A stretch of 64,000 bases of DNA from Viola odorata (lineage: Eukaryota; Streptophyta; Magnoliopsida; Malpighiales; Violaceae): the NCBI GenBank assembly GCA_963691705.1, contig OY829538.1:34802836-34866835 (forward strand), written 5' to 3'. Both the position numbers and the translations under genes were made by a program. The notes under the pieces were generated by a model that saw nothing but the letters and a program-made list of their open reading frames with translations, searched no databases and had not been told where the DNA came from. Of the stretch, positions 11,338 to 22,305 are shown piece by piece. Position 1 is the stretch's first letter. Every line of letters begins with the position of its first letter.

Positions 11338-11866
11338 GTGCTTACCGCTCCGCTTTCTTTATGGTTTTTCCTTTGTAGGTATTATGTATGCGGACATATG
11401 TTTAGGCCGTTAGGCCGTAATAAAGCTTCTTTCCGTTATTAGGCTTGCAATTTTTTTCCTTTTTTAGGGTGTTAGCCTTCTCTTCGGCTAAGGGTTGTGC
11501 CAGCCCAACCGAAAATGAGTCTGCCATTGGTCAGACTTCTGCAGCATTTATTCTTCTTTATCTGCCAGGTGGCGACGGTTGTTCTGGCAAATTGTTCTGC
11601 ACTAATCATGCGCCGCTTCTTCAGTATTAACTGATTGGGCGATTTTTCGGTGTTTCTTGATTATCAAGAAATCCCAACAGGAGTGATCAAAGGATTTGAT
11701 TCTGCCATTATGGTTGATCTTCTCGAGATGCATTAAATTATCCTCTTCTCACTCGTGGAAAAATTTGAAGAGTCTCACCACTCTAACTATTTATGGGGAG
11801 TTCTTCTTCTTTTCCCTATTCACCTTCTTCTTTGTACTTTCCTGTTGCTACTGATTTTCATTTCTC
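11338..11866 (+). other. Spacer between antisense units 1 and 2
   Basis: About 530 bp holding the likely 3' end of unit 1 (AATAAAG near 11418) and a pyrimidine-rich leader for unit 2. A weak TATA-like TATTTAT lies at 11789-11795. No ORF supported. Confidence 0.4.
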
Positions 11867-12288
11867 ATGGTTGACTCATACGATCAGGTCTCCGATGAGC
11901 GAGAATCTCGTGCGACCCCTCCGACTACACCGGATTCTGACAATCCTCCTTCGCCGCCGTGGCTGAAGAGGCGATTGTCTTGCCGCGGAGGTCGGAAGAG
12001 GTCGAAAAAGAGATCAAATTCTAAGACCACTGGCTGGTTTTCTTCTTTTTCAGCCCTCCGGCTTGTAAGGGCAAAGAATTGTTTCCTCCTGCTGACTGGT
12101 TTGAAGAGGAGATTCCTCCAGGCGATACCGTTGTAAGGGCGGCATCTTCCGCTGTGAAGGGGGAGTCCAAACCGTTAATGTCGAGTCTGGAGCGAAAGGC
12201 TGACAAAAATCCTCCTCTTGCTGATGAGGAGCTTCCGTCCTCAGATGAGGAATACTTGCAACTGATTGTCAGTAACTACCCCCTCTAA
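11867..12288 (+). pseudogene. Element B antisense extra ORF, unit 2 (frameshifted)
   Basis: Begins MVDSYDQVSDERESR, followed by a Pro/Ser-rich then Arg/Lys-rich stretch (GGRKRSKKRSN, a possible nuclear signal). The frame changes near 12040-12080, after which an acidic frame (PPADWFEEEIPPGD to SSDEEYLQLIVSN) runs to a stop at 12286. No family recognised. A splice across the shift would need an intron too short to be credible, so a frameshift is the simpler reading. Confidence 0.45.
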
Positions 12289-12292
12289 AAGA

Positions 12293-12299
12293 TATAAAT
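12293..12299 (+). promoter_or_regulatory. TATA-box candidate for antisense ORF unit 3
   Basis: TATAAAT about 300 nt upstream of the unit 3 ATG at 12599. The leader in between is pyrimidine-rich and has GT...AG signals (GTATTTTA near 12555, TTCTTTAG near 12577) too close together for an intron. Confidence 0.4.
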
Positions 12300-12598
12300 G
12301 CTTAGACATAAATATCCTTCTAAAGTTTTTCATACGTGCCACTTTTGCTTTAGGGCGTGTCCCATTTTTACAGGCTGTTCAATTTTCGAACTCAACCTTT
12401 AAAAGGGAGCAACTGCTTTCTTTTAATATTCTTTGCTTGCGCTTTGAAATTGCTTTGAAATTTTCTCCTTCTCTCTCTAAGTTTTTGCTTCATAGGAAGT
12501 CACAACCACCGTTCGCCGGCGCCGACGGTTTTGCTCACCGCCTTCTGTTCAAGGTATTTTACTTCTTCTTCTTTAGATTTTCTTCTTGTTGATTCATT

Positions 12599-14630
12599 AT
12601 GAGCACGTCTAGGATACCCAAGGGTACTCAGTGGCCTCTGGCCGCAAATAGGTCTTCGAAGGGTCTCCAGCGGCCTATAGATTTAGAAATTGAGAGAACA
12701 CCTAGTGTTTTTATTGATGAAACGGTATTGGAGGCAGTGTTGGAGGAAAACAGTATCTTTTTCCCTCCTAGTTACTCCGTCAAAATTCCTGATGCTGGTC
12801 ATCGGCTTCATGACCCTCTATCGGGGAGCGATAGGATGGTATATTTTAATATGTTCCTTTACGGTTTTTGCTTTCCCATTCACGAAGCGGTTAAAGGATT
12901 ATTGCTCCTGGTGTGGGATTCATGCCTTCATTCGTGTTTGCGAGTTGCGGGGTATCTTTATCCCGTCTGTCAATTTATTCCACAAGTTCTTTAGTTTCAA
13001 GTGTCGTAACTGTGTGGTAGATATCACCCCGAGGTGGAATGACGCGTTAGTACAGTCATTCTGGTAGAAATTCCAGGGCTTTGAAGAGACTGTGGCTGAT
13101 TGGAAAGGCGGTTTCTTCATCGTGAAAGTGCCTTTCCACCCCTGGCCTAGGGGTTTCAATCGGTGTCTTGATGATTCTATTTGGACAAACCCGTCAGTAG
13201 TGTCCAAGGAAGAACTTCGGCAAACAAATATGCTGCTGGAACTGAGCTCGTCCTTTCGCATTCGAGAGTTTTCCTTGTACATGCTTATAGAGGAGTGTAC
13301 TATAAGTAAGTTTCTTTTCTCCCGTTATCGCTTCGGCTTATTCACTATTCTGATATGTCTTGTTGACAGGCGACGCTGGAAATCAACCGTAGAACGATAA
13401 GGACGTTCCTCTGAATGTAAAGCCGCTTTAATCACTGCCGCCATCTCCTCCGCCTGAGAGGTCCAGTCACCCTGCAGCTCCACCGAAGATAAAAAGAATC
13501 AAGACAGTTGCTAGGCGCGATATTTCCAACCGGGCCTCTCGCTTCCTCGAGAGGTGGTTACCTATTCGGAACAGAGGAGTGACTCCGTGTCATCCCAAGA
13601 CTGAAGTGGCTGACAGTGGTAGCGAGGACATGGATACCGACTCTAGGCTTCGTCATGCTTCCGCGGCTCAGCGGAAGAAGTTGAGAATGGGAAATAGCAA
13701 CCCAGTCATTGAGGCTGCTTTAAAGAAGGTTAACGAAACCCCTGTTGTTGGGGCTGACTCTCTTAGTGGTGCGAGTACTTCCAAAACGGTGACAGCGGCT
13801 GAGGCATCAACCTACGTTCCTCCTGAAACTTCTGAGGTTTCGCCAGCGGTCAACCTTCCTCCTTCAGTTGCCGCTCCCGACTCTCCTATTTCCTCCTTCA
13901 TTCCTGATGTCGCTGCACCAAACCTTGAGCCTGCCGCTACCCCTGATCCTCTGCCAAATGGCCTTCCGCCATTATTCTGTACTTCTATCCCAGGAGTCGG
14001 CGGTTCCGCCGAAAATTACTCTCCTCCTTTTACCGCCAATCTTTCCTCTCAAGGTCCTCAAGGAGCCACTTCCTATCGCCTGGATTTGTCCACCTTTGGC
14101 ACTAGCGGACTTCGCGCACTAGGAATATCGGACCCACTATCGCGAAGTGAGCCGGTAGGCTCTATAGTAAGTGCGATATTTGGCTCTCCTGAAGATAGGG
14201 AGGAGATGTCAGAGCTTCCTCTGGAGGTTCATCACGAACGCGCTCTGAATGACGTGCTGGCTAGCTTCCGCATGCTGAATTACTTTCTCGATATCCATGG
14301 CGACAAGGTTAGAGGTTCCTCTGCCAAGGTGGCGTAGTTGACGCAACTCCAGAGTGATACCCGAGCAGAGCTCAACGACTGTCGTGCTGAATTGGTGGCT
14401 GCTGATAGAAGAAAATCTCTCCTTCGTGAAGAGATATCGGCCCACGACGCGGATTTGGCGAAGGTACCCACTGAGATATTACGGTGGAAAGACAAGGCAG
14501 TATGAGCCTTCGCCGCCGGATTCCCAGACTATTACTGCAGTGAGGCTTTCGATCCTGCCAAGATAGCTGATTATGCCTTTGAGAAATTGAAGGATATAGA
14601 TGTCGGGGGCAATAAAGGAGTTGTTCCGTG
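12599..14630 (+). pseudogene. Element B antisense extra ORF, unit 3 (putative gypsy-type transposon protein family)
   Basis: The N-terminal part resembles the plant 'putative gypsy type transposon' family (PF04195-like): FNMFLYGFCFPIHEAVKGLL, then in another frame HAFIRVCELRGIFIPSVNLF and WNDALVQSFW, then WKGGFFIVKVPFHPWP. A GT-AG intron is likely at 13306-13369 (GTAAGT...TTGACAG). The distal part (13579-14337) is Ser/Pro/Thr-rich, then LDLSTFGTSGLRALG and SFRMLNYFLDIHGDKV, followed after a stop by a charged coiled-coil-like segment (AELNDCRAELVAADRR). Frameshift near 12895 and stops at about 13065 and 14336. Paralogous to unit 4 along its whole length. Function unknown; broken here. Confidence 0.7.
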
Positions 14631-14639
14631 ATTAGCGTA

Positions 14640-15035
14640 AGGCAGCGCTTGAGAGTGTTTTATTTTTCTTCAAACATGGGTTTCATTTGGCTTGTAATAA
14701 TTGATAACGCTTGCATAATAACGACTGTCATTCCACTCCAGATAACAATTAATTTGCCTCTTAGCGTTATCTTGATGGTTACGTCATCATGCTTGTCCTC
14801 TTTTTGATAAAGTGATTCTGCTTTTCGGAGCATTTAATGCTCAGGATCCCCTCATTAATGTGAGCAAGGGATTAGGATGGTTCAGAGACACGTGTCTGCT
14901 CATCAGGACGCTAGGGCTAGCGTGATTTGATAGGATCAAAGCGGCTTCTCGCTTTTCTAAGGTTGTACTCATTGCTCATGCCTGTCACGCGCGTGACGAC
15001 TGTTCCAGCAGTCGTTTCACTTGGCCCCTTAGGGT
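14640..15035 (+). other. Spacer between antisense units 3 and 4
   Basis: About 400 bp without a supported ORF; it contains a GATAACGC word repeated around 14702-14770. The following promoter-like segment belongs to unit 4. Confidence 0.4.
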
Positions 15036-15042
15036 TATAAAA
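15036..15042 (+). promoter_or_regulatory. TATA-box candidate for antisense ORF unit 4
   Basis: TATAAAA in GGTTATAAAACTC, about 170 nt before the ATG at 15214, followed by a pyrimidine-rich leader. Confidence 0.5.
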
Positions 15043-15213
15043 CTCAACACTTATTTCTTTTTCCCACTTTCGATAATCTGTTTTCTCTGTATCTTCTTGA
15101 ATTGTCTTACATTTCTGCTTTTCATCTCCTGGGTACTTCGATTTCCTTCTCAAAAAGGTACTTCTTTATTTCCCTTTGCTGTCTTCTTCATCTTTTTGTT
15201 TTCTTTTTCCACA

Positions 15214-17620
15214 ATGGGTAAAAGAGAAACTCGTGCTTCTGGGTCTAAATTGATTGATGAGGAAAAATTAGATAATATAGCCAGCACTATTACTTCTCAA
15301 ACCATCCTTCATAAACATTTAACCGATCACGGTGCTAACATCCCTGAGGGCTTCAAGGTCTCTGTTGCCCCTGAGTCTCTATGCTTGAACAGCGTTCTGA
15401 CTGACAAATGCAGAGTCTTGTATGCCTAGATGTTTCGCTACGGTTTTCGGTTTCCGGTTGACCCTTTTATCCAAGAGTTGCTTACTTCTCTTGATCTGAG
15501 CCCTGTTCAATTAGCTCCAAATGCCTATTGTGACGTTTATGCATTTCTAGAACTCTGTAAGTACAAGGGAATTACCTCTCCTTCCCTTGCATTACTCAAG
15601 TCTTTGTTTCAAATGTATAACCGTCAGGGTGTGATTGCAATACCACCCCGTTATGATGATGATTTCCTTAAGAACTTCACCTGGAAACTTCTTCATTTAG
15701 AGTCTTCCATCGAAAAATGGAAAGAGCATTTTTTTATTGTCGAGACTCCCGAGCTTCCGGATCCATGGTGGTGGCTGGTTTCAACCAAGGCGTAAAGGAC
15801 AGTGCTTGGCGCCGGGAGGCTCTTAACGAGACAGAGCAAAACTGGTTTGATAAGTTACTCAAACTAGAAATCAGCGTTCACACTTGCCTTCTAGCCTGCG
15901 GGGCCGATATCCGCACCTGCGTTAAACGTGAGTATCACCTCATTTTTTGATTTTCAGTATTGGTGCTAATGCTAACGCTGTCTTGTGCTTTTGTAGCGAC
16001 TGATCCGAAATACATTCCCCAGAGTGTTAGGAGGCGCTTAAAAAGGCTTCGACAAAGAGAGGAGGTTGAGCAAACGGCCGTGGTTGTCGATATCGTCACC
16101 ACTTCAGTTGTTCCACCTGTTACTATTTCGATTCCTCCCCAAACATCTTCTACTTCGGTTGACGGGAAACAGACACCATTCTTGTTGGTATTCCTGTCAT
16201 ATCAATTGCTGCTCTTCCTGTTCAGCCAACCGCTTCTAAGGCTTCCGCGAAGGGAAAAAGGAAAAGGAAAACAAGGAGCGTTGCCACCCTCCCGCCTTCT
16301 TTGGACGCGACCGCCTCTTCGGAAGCACCTATCGCTGAGACGGTAACTGCAATGCTCTACGATATCTCTTGCACTATTTTTTAATGCCTTTCTGCATTTT
16401 CTTTTGTTTTTCATTTCTAGTGATTGGTTTTCTTCATAGGATACTTCCGGTGCCTCTACCCATACGCTACCGCTGGGCAATATGGATTTGAGGCATATCC
16501 TTGGCCAATCAAGGAAGAGGCAGAGGCCCGATGGAGAAGGCACGAGCCTGTCATCGAGTCAAGTTGACGTCGGGGAGAGGCCTCAAACCGTCCTTGACTC
16601 TTCAGCACCTCCCCCGGACCAGGCCACTAGCATTTTTGGGAACATGGCCGCTCCTGAGCCTTTTGAGACTTCTCCACCTTCGTTTGGTTCGGAGGTTCCT
16701 CGTTTTTCTTCTAACTTGGTATACAATGACGACCTGTCAGGCTTCTCCTCCTATCAACCCCATGACACTTTCGACCCCCAGGGGGTTCCTCTACTAACCA
16801 GCCTCCCTCTCCTGCCGCCGTGGTCTTTGTTCCTTCTGATGCTTCCATGCTTAAACGCTTTGGGGAGGGAACGGTAGTGTCCAACCTCTTGGCCGATGTA
16901 AGCTCAATTAACGCTGCTGGGCCCATTACTCATCAAGTGGACCTGACTACGCTGTGTAGTTCAGGAATCGCGGCCGTTGGGGGAGATAACTCCGCTGTCA
17001 CTACTTCATTCTTGGCTGCCCATATGCTAACATCTCCCGAAGAACGAAGCACTTTTGCCGCTGAGGGAGATAGAGAGCAAGTTGACTTGTTGCGTTCTAA
17101 CCTTTTTACCGGTCTCCTCCGGTTTCATCATTATACAGATCGCGTGTAGCAAAAGACCTTTGCTCTTGCCGCTTCGCGGATAAACTTTCAAAGGAGCAAG
17201 AAGAGAAGCAGAGATTGCTGGAAGAGCGAGAAGGATGTATAAAGGCCATGGAAGCGGCCAAAGAGGAGGCAAAAGAGGCGAAGCAACAGTTGGCCGCTTC
17301 TAACGCCGCTCTGTTAGCTGAACAGTCGAAAAGTATCGCTCTTGAGGGAGAGAAAACAGCCCTGGCGGAAGAGAGGGCAGCCTTGGAAGGAGAGAAGGCG
17401 GCACTTGAGAAAGAGACATCAGCCAAGTGTCAGTGGTATATTGAAAGGACTGCTGCCATCATGGCTGACTGCTTTGTGGAGATTCATGGGGAAGAATTTT
17501 ACAAAGGTGACGCCGTTTCTGACGCCTTTTTGTGAAATTCTGCTGATCTTAATGACGAGGGCTTTCGCTTAGCTAGATCGAATGGATACCAAGGGCAGGA
17601 TAGTTCAGGAAACCAGTTGT
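15214..17620 (+). pseudogene. Element B antisense extra ORF, unit 4 (paralogue of unit 3)
   Basis: Starts MGKRETRASGSKLIDEEKL. After an in-frame TAG at 15427 it continues MFRYGFRFPVDPFIQELLTS, YAFLELCKYKGITSPSLALL, RYDDDFLKNFTW and WKEHFFIVETPELPDPWWW, matching unit 3 block by block. Likely GT-AG introns are at 15928-15996 (GTGAGT...TTTGTAG) and 16343-16439. Distal blocks are VDLTTLCSSGIAAVG, SPEERSTFAAEGDREQV and LFTGLLRFHHYTDRV, then a long Glu/Ala/Lys coiled coil (17215-17430) and CFVEIHGEEFYKGDAVSDAF. The frame changes near 16790 and there are stops, so it is not translatable as a whole. Antisense to B pol. Function unknown. Confidence 0.72.
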
Positions 17621-17629
17621 AGGCAGGGT

Positions 17630-17741
17630 ATTATCACCCCTTCTTTTTGCGAGGATTAAGCGTTATCCTCTTTTTGTTCTTCTTTTGTATATTTTTGCAA
17701 CCCATCGTGGGTATTTAAACAATAACACATCTATGGTATTG
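17630..17741. other. B internal sequence up to the element A insertion site
   Basis: Short non-coding stretch downstream of unit 4. The last five bases (TATTG, 17737-17741) are the target-site duplication of element A; the interrupted B sequence resumes at 29840. Confidence 0.85.
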
Positions 17742-19144
17742 TGATGGGTGCCGAGACCGTCAAAATATATTAAAGTACAATTTACCATGCAAGTATATAA
17801 TTGAATTGCAGCAAGTGGTAAAAGGATCGTTCCTCAGAGATTCGGTGGATTAAAAGCAATTCTTTATATTAAATTAAAGGGGTGGTAAATACCAATATGG
17901 GTTGTTGGTTGGTTGCATATAAATTAGATTAACAGAAATAAACAAAACAGGATACGCAGTGGGTGATATTAATCAGTTGATAACGGCTTCCCAGTAAGGA
18001 TTTCTTGTAGCTCATGATTCGATTAAGTTGATCATAGATGCAAAAGTGGTAAACACTAGACTTATAGGAAGGCTATAGAGATCAGGTATTGGTCACCTAG
18101 ATCTCCTACTTTCCTCCTACACAAGACTTCCAAAGAGACACTCTATTGGAAGTCCCTAATCATCCTAACAATCCTAAGAGACACTCTATAGGATTTAATC
18201 AGGGCAATTGATAGACGCAGGGAAAGACCTAACCCCCGGCCTGGGATAGAGAATCGTGTCTATCCTATAAACCAGATCTGATTCTTCTTCTAGCTGTCAC
18301 CAGCTAGTTGCCTTCGTATTTCTCTTGGCAATGTAGACTCCAAAGCCGCCAGAAAAGACTGTAATCATCCAAACCTTATGTGAAGCTGATCAGACTTTAC
18401 TAAGAACAGGGACAAACTGTCATGTAAACAAGAAGAACAAGAATACAAGTATAGTGTGTGTGAAGTGCTATTTGATCTCACAACCTAGGAATCATGGCTT
18501 CGAATCCTTACTAAGAAGAAGGCGTTTAGCCTATAATAGACATAACAATGATAATAATAAAGAAACAATCATAAACTGAATCCGAATTATATTAAAGAGG
18601 GGAGAATAAGTTTAAGCTATAACAATGGTAGAAAATTCGAGAGAGCAGAGATACTTTTCTTCTTCTCAGCAGCAGCTTTAAATACCAAAAACCTATCTCT
18701 CGTTTGAAATTCAAAAGACGAAGAGAAGATAGATTTCTAAATATGCGGGATTGTTTGTTTAAATACAAAAAGAGGGGATCGATTAGTTCTAATCGATCAA
18801 GGAGTTCTAATCACAGCTGAACTTCTTTTCTTCCTGAAGACTCCAGCTGGTATACTTAAATTTCGCTCACGGCCCATGGATAAATCTTGCGGCCCAGCTA
18901 GCTTTTTAAGTCAGTTGACTCTGGTCAATGCATCCAAATCTTCGTCTTATCCCAGGTCTGGGATTCTATCTTTCTTTGCTAAGCAAAACTGCTCTGATGG
19001 ATGCTCTTTTGGCTCCTATTGGTAATTTCTGCTTCTCAGCAATGTCTCTGTAGGAAAGGAGTGAAAGAGCAACAATTAGCAGTATCATCATCCCAAAACT
19101 GAGGTAAAAGGATGATGAAAAGATGACAGTTTAGCGATTTATCA
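17742..19144 (-). repeat. Element A 3' LTR (left)
   Basis: 1403 bp, TG...CA. Contains the inverted repeat ATCCCAG-GT-CTGGGAT at 18949-18964 and the related word CCCCCGGCCTGGGAT at about 18233-18247. Identical in register to 28432-29834 (offset 10,690). Confidence 0.97.
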
Positions 19145-19157
19145 AATCCCCCACACT
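19145..19157 (-). other. Element A polypurine tract
   Basis: On the element strand this reads AGTGTGGGGGATT and lies directly against the 3' LTR start (TGATAAATC). The position and purine content fit the plus-strand primer. Confidence 0.85.
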
Positions 19158-19162
19158 ATCTT

Positions 19163-19180
19163 ATGCTTGCCCCCAAGCAT
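19163..19180 (-). repeat. Stem-loop beside the A polypurine tract
   Basis: Perfect inverted repeat ATGCTTG-CCCC-CAAGCAT, 18 nt upstream of the 3' LTR on the element strand. Element E has an equivalent at 63322-63341 with a changed loop but intact stem. Confidence 0.8.
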
Positions 19181-19519
19181 TTCTAACCTAACACAAGACT
19201 CAACAAAACAAAACACGTATGAACAAAGATCAATCAGTATCGACTTCAGAGCACCCGGTTCATCACATAAGATCCACAGATACTTAAGCTCAAAGCTCCA
19301 TACAATATTACCAAGGCTTGACCAAGACTCGAAACTCACCTGATCTGATATAGTCCCATAATCGAGTGCTTAACAATCAATCCCTGCAGTTGAAGACACA
19401 TAGAACAATTCTCATTTCCTTCTACCACCCCCTTCACATTGACTGGATAGATTTTCAGCCTACCCCCTAGGCATTTCCTAATTTCTTTTCTTAAATTTGA
19501 TCAGCTGAAGTTTCTTAGT

Positions 19520-19621
19520 TACCCTGGCTTAAATTAGGCCTGGGTACCAAGACATTCTATTTTCCTTTTTTAGAGCTGATTGTAGTTCCTTGGATATTCT
19601 TGCTTAAATTAGGCATGAATA
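19520..19621 (-). repeat. Two covarying hairpins 3' of the A third ORF
   Basis: Cores at 19520-19546 and 19595-19621, both 27 nt. The first pairs TACCC with GGGTA and GGC with GCC; the second pairs TATTC with GAATA and TGC with GCA, around the same centre (TTAAATTAGG). The arms differ between copies but the pairing is kept. The rest of 19181-20199 is non-coding and AT-rich. Confidence 0.75.
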
Positions 19622-20199
19622 CCAAAGCAGCAACATAAAATTTTTATTCAACAAATTTTTTATTCATAGCTGCTAAGCTTCTAAAAATGTTTTCAGGGGT
19701 AGGCCTATAGAGATAGTCAATGTGTTGAAGGCAGCAGGGTAAAGAATGCTAGTTCTACATGATTTCTCTCACAAAATTCAATCATCAAGCCCAAGTATCA
19801 TGACCCTATGTAGATTAAGTGAGTTTCACAAGTATTGGAAAAATTATACCTTGGTAATAAAACATGGACTTATGAACTCAAGCATCTTTTGTTTCCTATG
19901 TGATGCAATGCATACGCTGAATTTGATTATCAAGATCTTTGTTCGGACTCACAAAATGTATCTAAAAACATGCATGAGAATTCAAAATAAAACGTGCTCA
20001 AGACAGGCAGACACGACACTAAAGTAATAATTGAAAACAGACGCTATTTACTGACTCTGACAAACAATCAGAACAGATCATCAACACAAAAAGTCTCCCC
20101 CACACTAGATGACACTTTGTCCTCGAAGTGTGAGAAAGGAAAAGACTCAACGTTAACTAAAATAAAAGAAATAAAAAGGAAAGAAAATACCCGGGGCAA

Positions 20200-22305
20200 T
20201 CATGGGTTGGGTGGGAAGGTGCTTTGCATGAATTTCTCCAGTAGCTGCTGTTGAATAGCAGTTGAATGCTTATGGTCCTCAATCAGCTTCTGGACCTGGG
20301 ATCCAAGCTGCTCAACAGTCTTCTGCAGTTGATCCTGGCGGGCCATCATTGTGGTCATCATGGTTGCCATGCTTTGTTTCTCTCCCCCAGACCTGGGAAT
20401 CAGGTTTTGTGGTGGCTGCGATCCCTGGTCTGATGTAGAGGGTAGTTTCTGCGCTGGAATTGTTTTCCCTGCCACAAAGTCTTTTTCAAAAATGAAGATC
20501 CCTTGATTCTTCTTTGAATAGATGTGGTCTTCAATGGGAGTGAATCCTGTGTTACTGCGCAGAACACGATTTTCATCCAGGTGAAAGTATCCCATGGCAT
20601 CTAAAGCTCTCAAATCTAAAATGCGCAAGTCAGATGATTTATATAAATCACAAGTAGACACATCAAGACCTCTATGTTTGACAGCAAAGGCAGTGATTAA
20701 GGATCCCATTGGCATCTTATTCTTAACAGATTTAAATTGCTTGCAAAGCCAATATCCTAAGTTCAATTTATGCTGGTTGACCATACACCAAAGAAAGAAC
20801 AATTCCTGCTTAGAAATCACACCAGTAATACCAGATTTTCCAGAAAAATTAATTGCTAAAAATCTGTGAATGATCCTAAGAGATAAATCTGGAATGGCAT
20901 GTGCCTTGGCATGGCTATCATCAAAACGGGCAGTAGGATCCTTAGTGATTTGTTTCCATGCCTCTTGCTTATCAAACACAGGAAAATCAGGATAATCAGT
21001 CAAGCAATTTACATACCAGTCAGCAGCCAATTCTTCCTTAGACACAAAACCAATAAATTCATTAAGTTCATCCATGGTATAGTGGGCATATTTGTTCATT
21101 AATCTGAAGTTGACCTCTTTAACACCTACTTTCTTCTTAGTATTCATCCAAAAGGATGCATAAAATTCTAGTGTGAGATCAAAGAAAGTAGGGTGCTCAA
21201 GGAAAAACAAGGGCTCCCATCCTATATTCTGGATATACTTAGTAATGGGGTCTATCAGGTCAAGGTCATCAAGCAATTGGTAATCACATCGTGCACATGC
21301 AATAACCTCATCCTTAACTCTAACAGCTAGACGTTCCATAGATTCAAAATCATCAAAATTAAGCCAACCCTTGAGATTCTCAAGGGCTGGTACCTGTTTT
21401 GAAGATCGTCCTCCTTTTGCTCTGGACTTGATTCTCACATGGCCCTTCTGTTCCATCAGGGCTGGCTGCTGAGAAGATATCCCAGGCTTTTGTACCTTGG
21501 TGAGGGGTATGTGGATGTTTTTCTGTTCAGGCCTGGTGTTGGATGCATGTGCAAGGGTCTTGGTCCTCTTTGGCTTGGCCTGACTGCCACTGGCTTCCTC
21601 ATCAGGCCTGATGGAAGCTTCTTTCTCCTGGACCTCTTGGATTTGATTCGCTGGCTGTTTCCTCTTCTCTCCCACACTGATCTTCTTTGGGGTTGGCTCT
21701 TTAAGGACTTGGCTTTGCTTCCCTTTTCTCAGGCGAGATAGGGGGATCTCATCAGATTCTTCATCGCTCTCCTCCACGACTTCTGCTGGCTTGATTTTAT
21801 ATGTGGGATCAGAAGCGGTTTCTTCCCCGGAGCTAGTGGAGTTATGCTCTGGCGATTCACCCGTCTGATCAACGGCTGGCTCAGCTTGGTCTGCTCCTTC
21901 TTGAATCGATTCCTCTACCTGACCTGATGGTTGTCGTTGTGGAATCTCGAGAACAGGCTCCTCAAGCTGCTCTGGGATTCGCTCTTGAGGTACCTCGTCG
22001 ATCCCTGGAGAAGATGGCGGTGGCGACTGTTCTTGAGGACCAGGTGAGGCAATAGGTGTGGGGTTTTCGGGTTGTGGCGGTGGGGTTGCATCTCTGGCCG
22101 GAGGAGGAGATGGCGGTGCGGCTGGAGGAGGTGAAATCTGGGCTTCTTCTACCACTGGTCTACTTGAACTCTCGATCAGTGGTGACGGAGGAGGAGTATC
22201 GATTATCACCGCTTTGGGTTTGGTTTTGGGCTTTGATTTGGCTGCCCGTTTGGTTGGTTTTCTTGGAGTGGCTTTGGAATCTTTTCCAGCTCTAGTAAGA
22301 ACCAT
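20200..22305 (-). CDS. Element A third ORF (Athila ORF-1 family protein, env position)
   Basis: Open for 701 codons from MVLTRAGKDS at 22305; the frame is open further upstream to 22491, but the ATG at 22305 gives a normal basic start (KPTKRAAKSKPKTKPK, possibly nuclear). Residues about 40-280 are Pro/Ser/Glu-rich and probably disordered. A conserved folded block follows (KGWLNFDDFESMERLAVRVK to LRALDAMGYFHLDE) typical of the Pfam ATHILA family. The C-terminal end has a Met/Gln-rich helix (MATMMTTMMARQDQLQ). It sits between pol and the 3' LTR, where some authors place an env-like gene, but I see no signal peptide or clear membrane anchor here. Function unproven; the ORF is intact. Confidence 0.85.
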   Translation of the reverse strand: MVLTRAGKDSKATPRKPTKRAAKSKPKTKPKAVIIDTPPPSPLIESSSRPVVEEAQISPPPAAPPSPPPARDATPPPQPENPTPIASPGPQEQSPPPSSPGIDEVPQERIPEQLEEPVLEIPQRQPSGQVEESIQEGADQAEPAVDQTGESPEHNSTSSGEETASDPTYKIKPAEVVEESDEESDEIPLSRLRKGKQSQVLKEPTPKKISVGEKRKQPANQIQEVQEKEASIRPDEEASGSQAKPKRTKTLAHASNTRPEQKNIHIPLTKVQKPGISSQQPALMEQKGHVRIKSRAKGGRSSKQVPALENLKGWLNFDDFESMERLAVRVKDEVIACARCDYQLLDDLDLIDPITKYIQNIGWEPLFFLEHPTFFDLTLEFYASFWMNTKKKVGVKEVNFRLMNKYAHYTMDELNEFIGFVSKEELAADWYVNCLTDYPDFPVFDKQEAWKQITKDPTARFDDSHAKAHAIPDLSLRIIHRFLAINFSGKSGITGVISKQELFFLWCMVNQHKLNLGYWLCKQFKSVKNKMPMGSLITAFAVKHRGLDVSTCDLYKSSDLRILDLRALDAMGYFHLDENRVLRSNTGFTPIEDHIYSKKNQGIFIFEKDFVAGKTIPAQKLPSTSDQGSQPPQNLIPRSGGEKQSMATMMTTMMARQDQLQKTVEQLGSQVQKLIEDHKHSTAIQQQLLEKFMQSTFPPNP

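Noticed and set aside
20200..22305. Retroviral envelope gene
   Set aside because: The ORF is in env position, but I see no signal peptide, furin-type site or clear membrane anchor; it is better called the Athila third ORF of unknown function.
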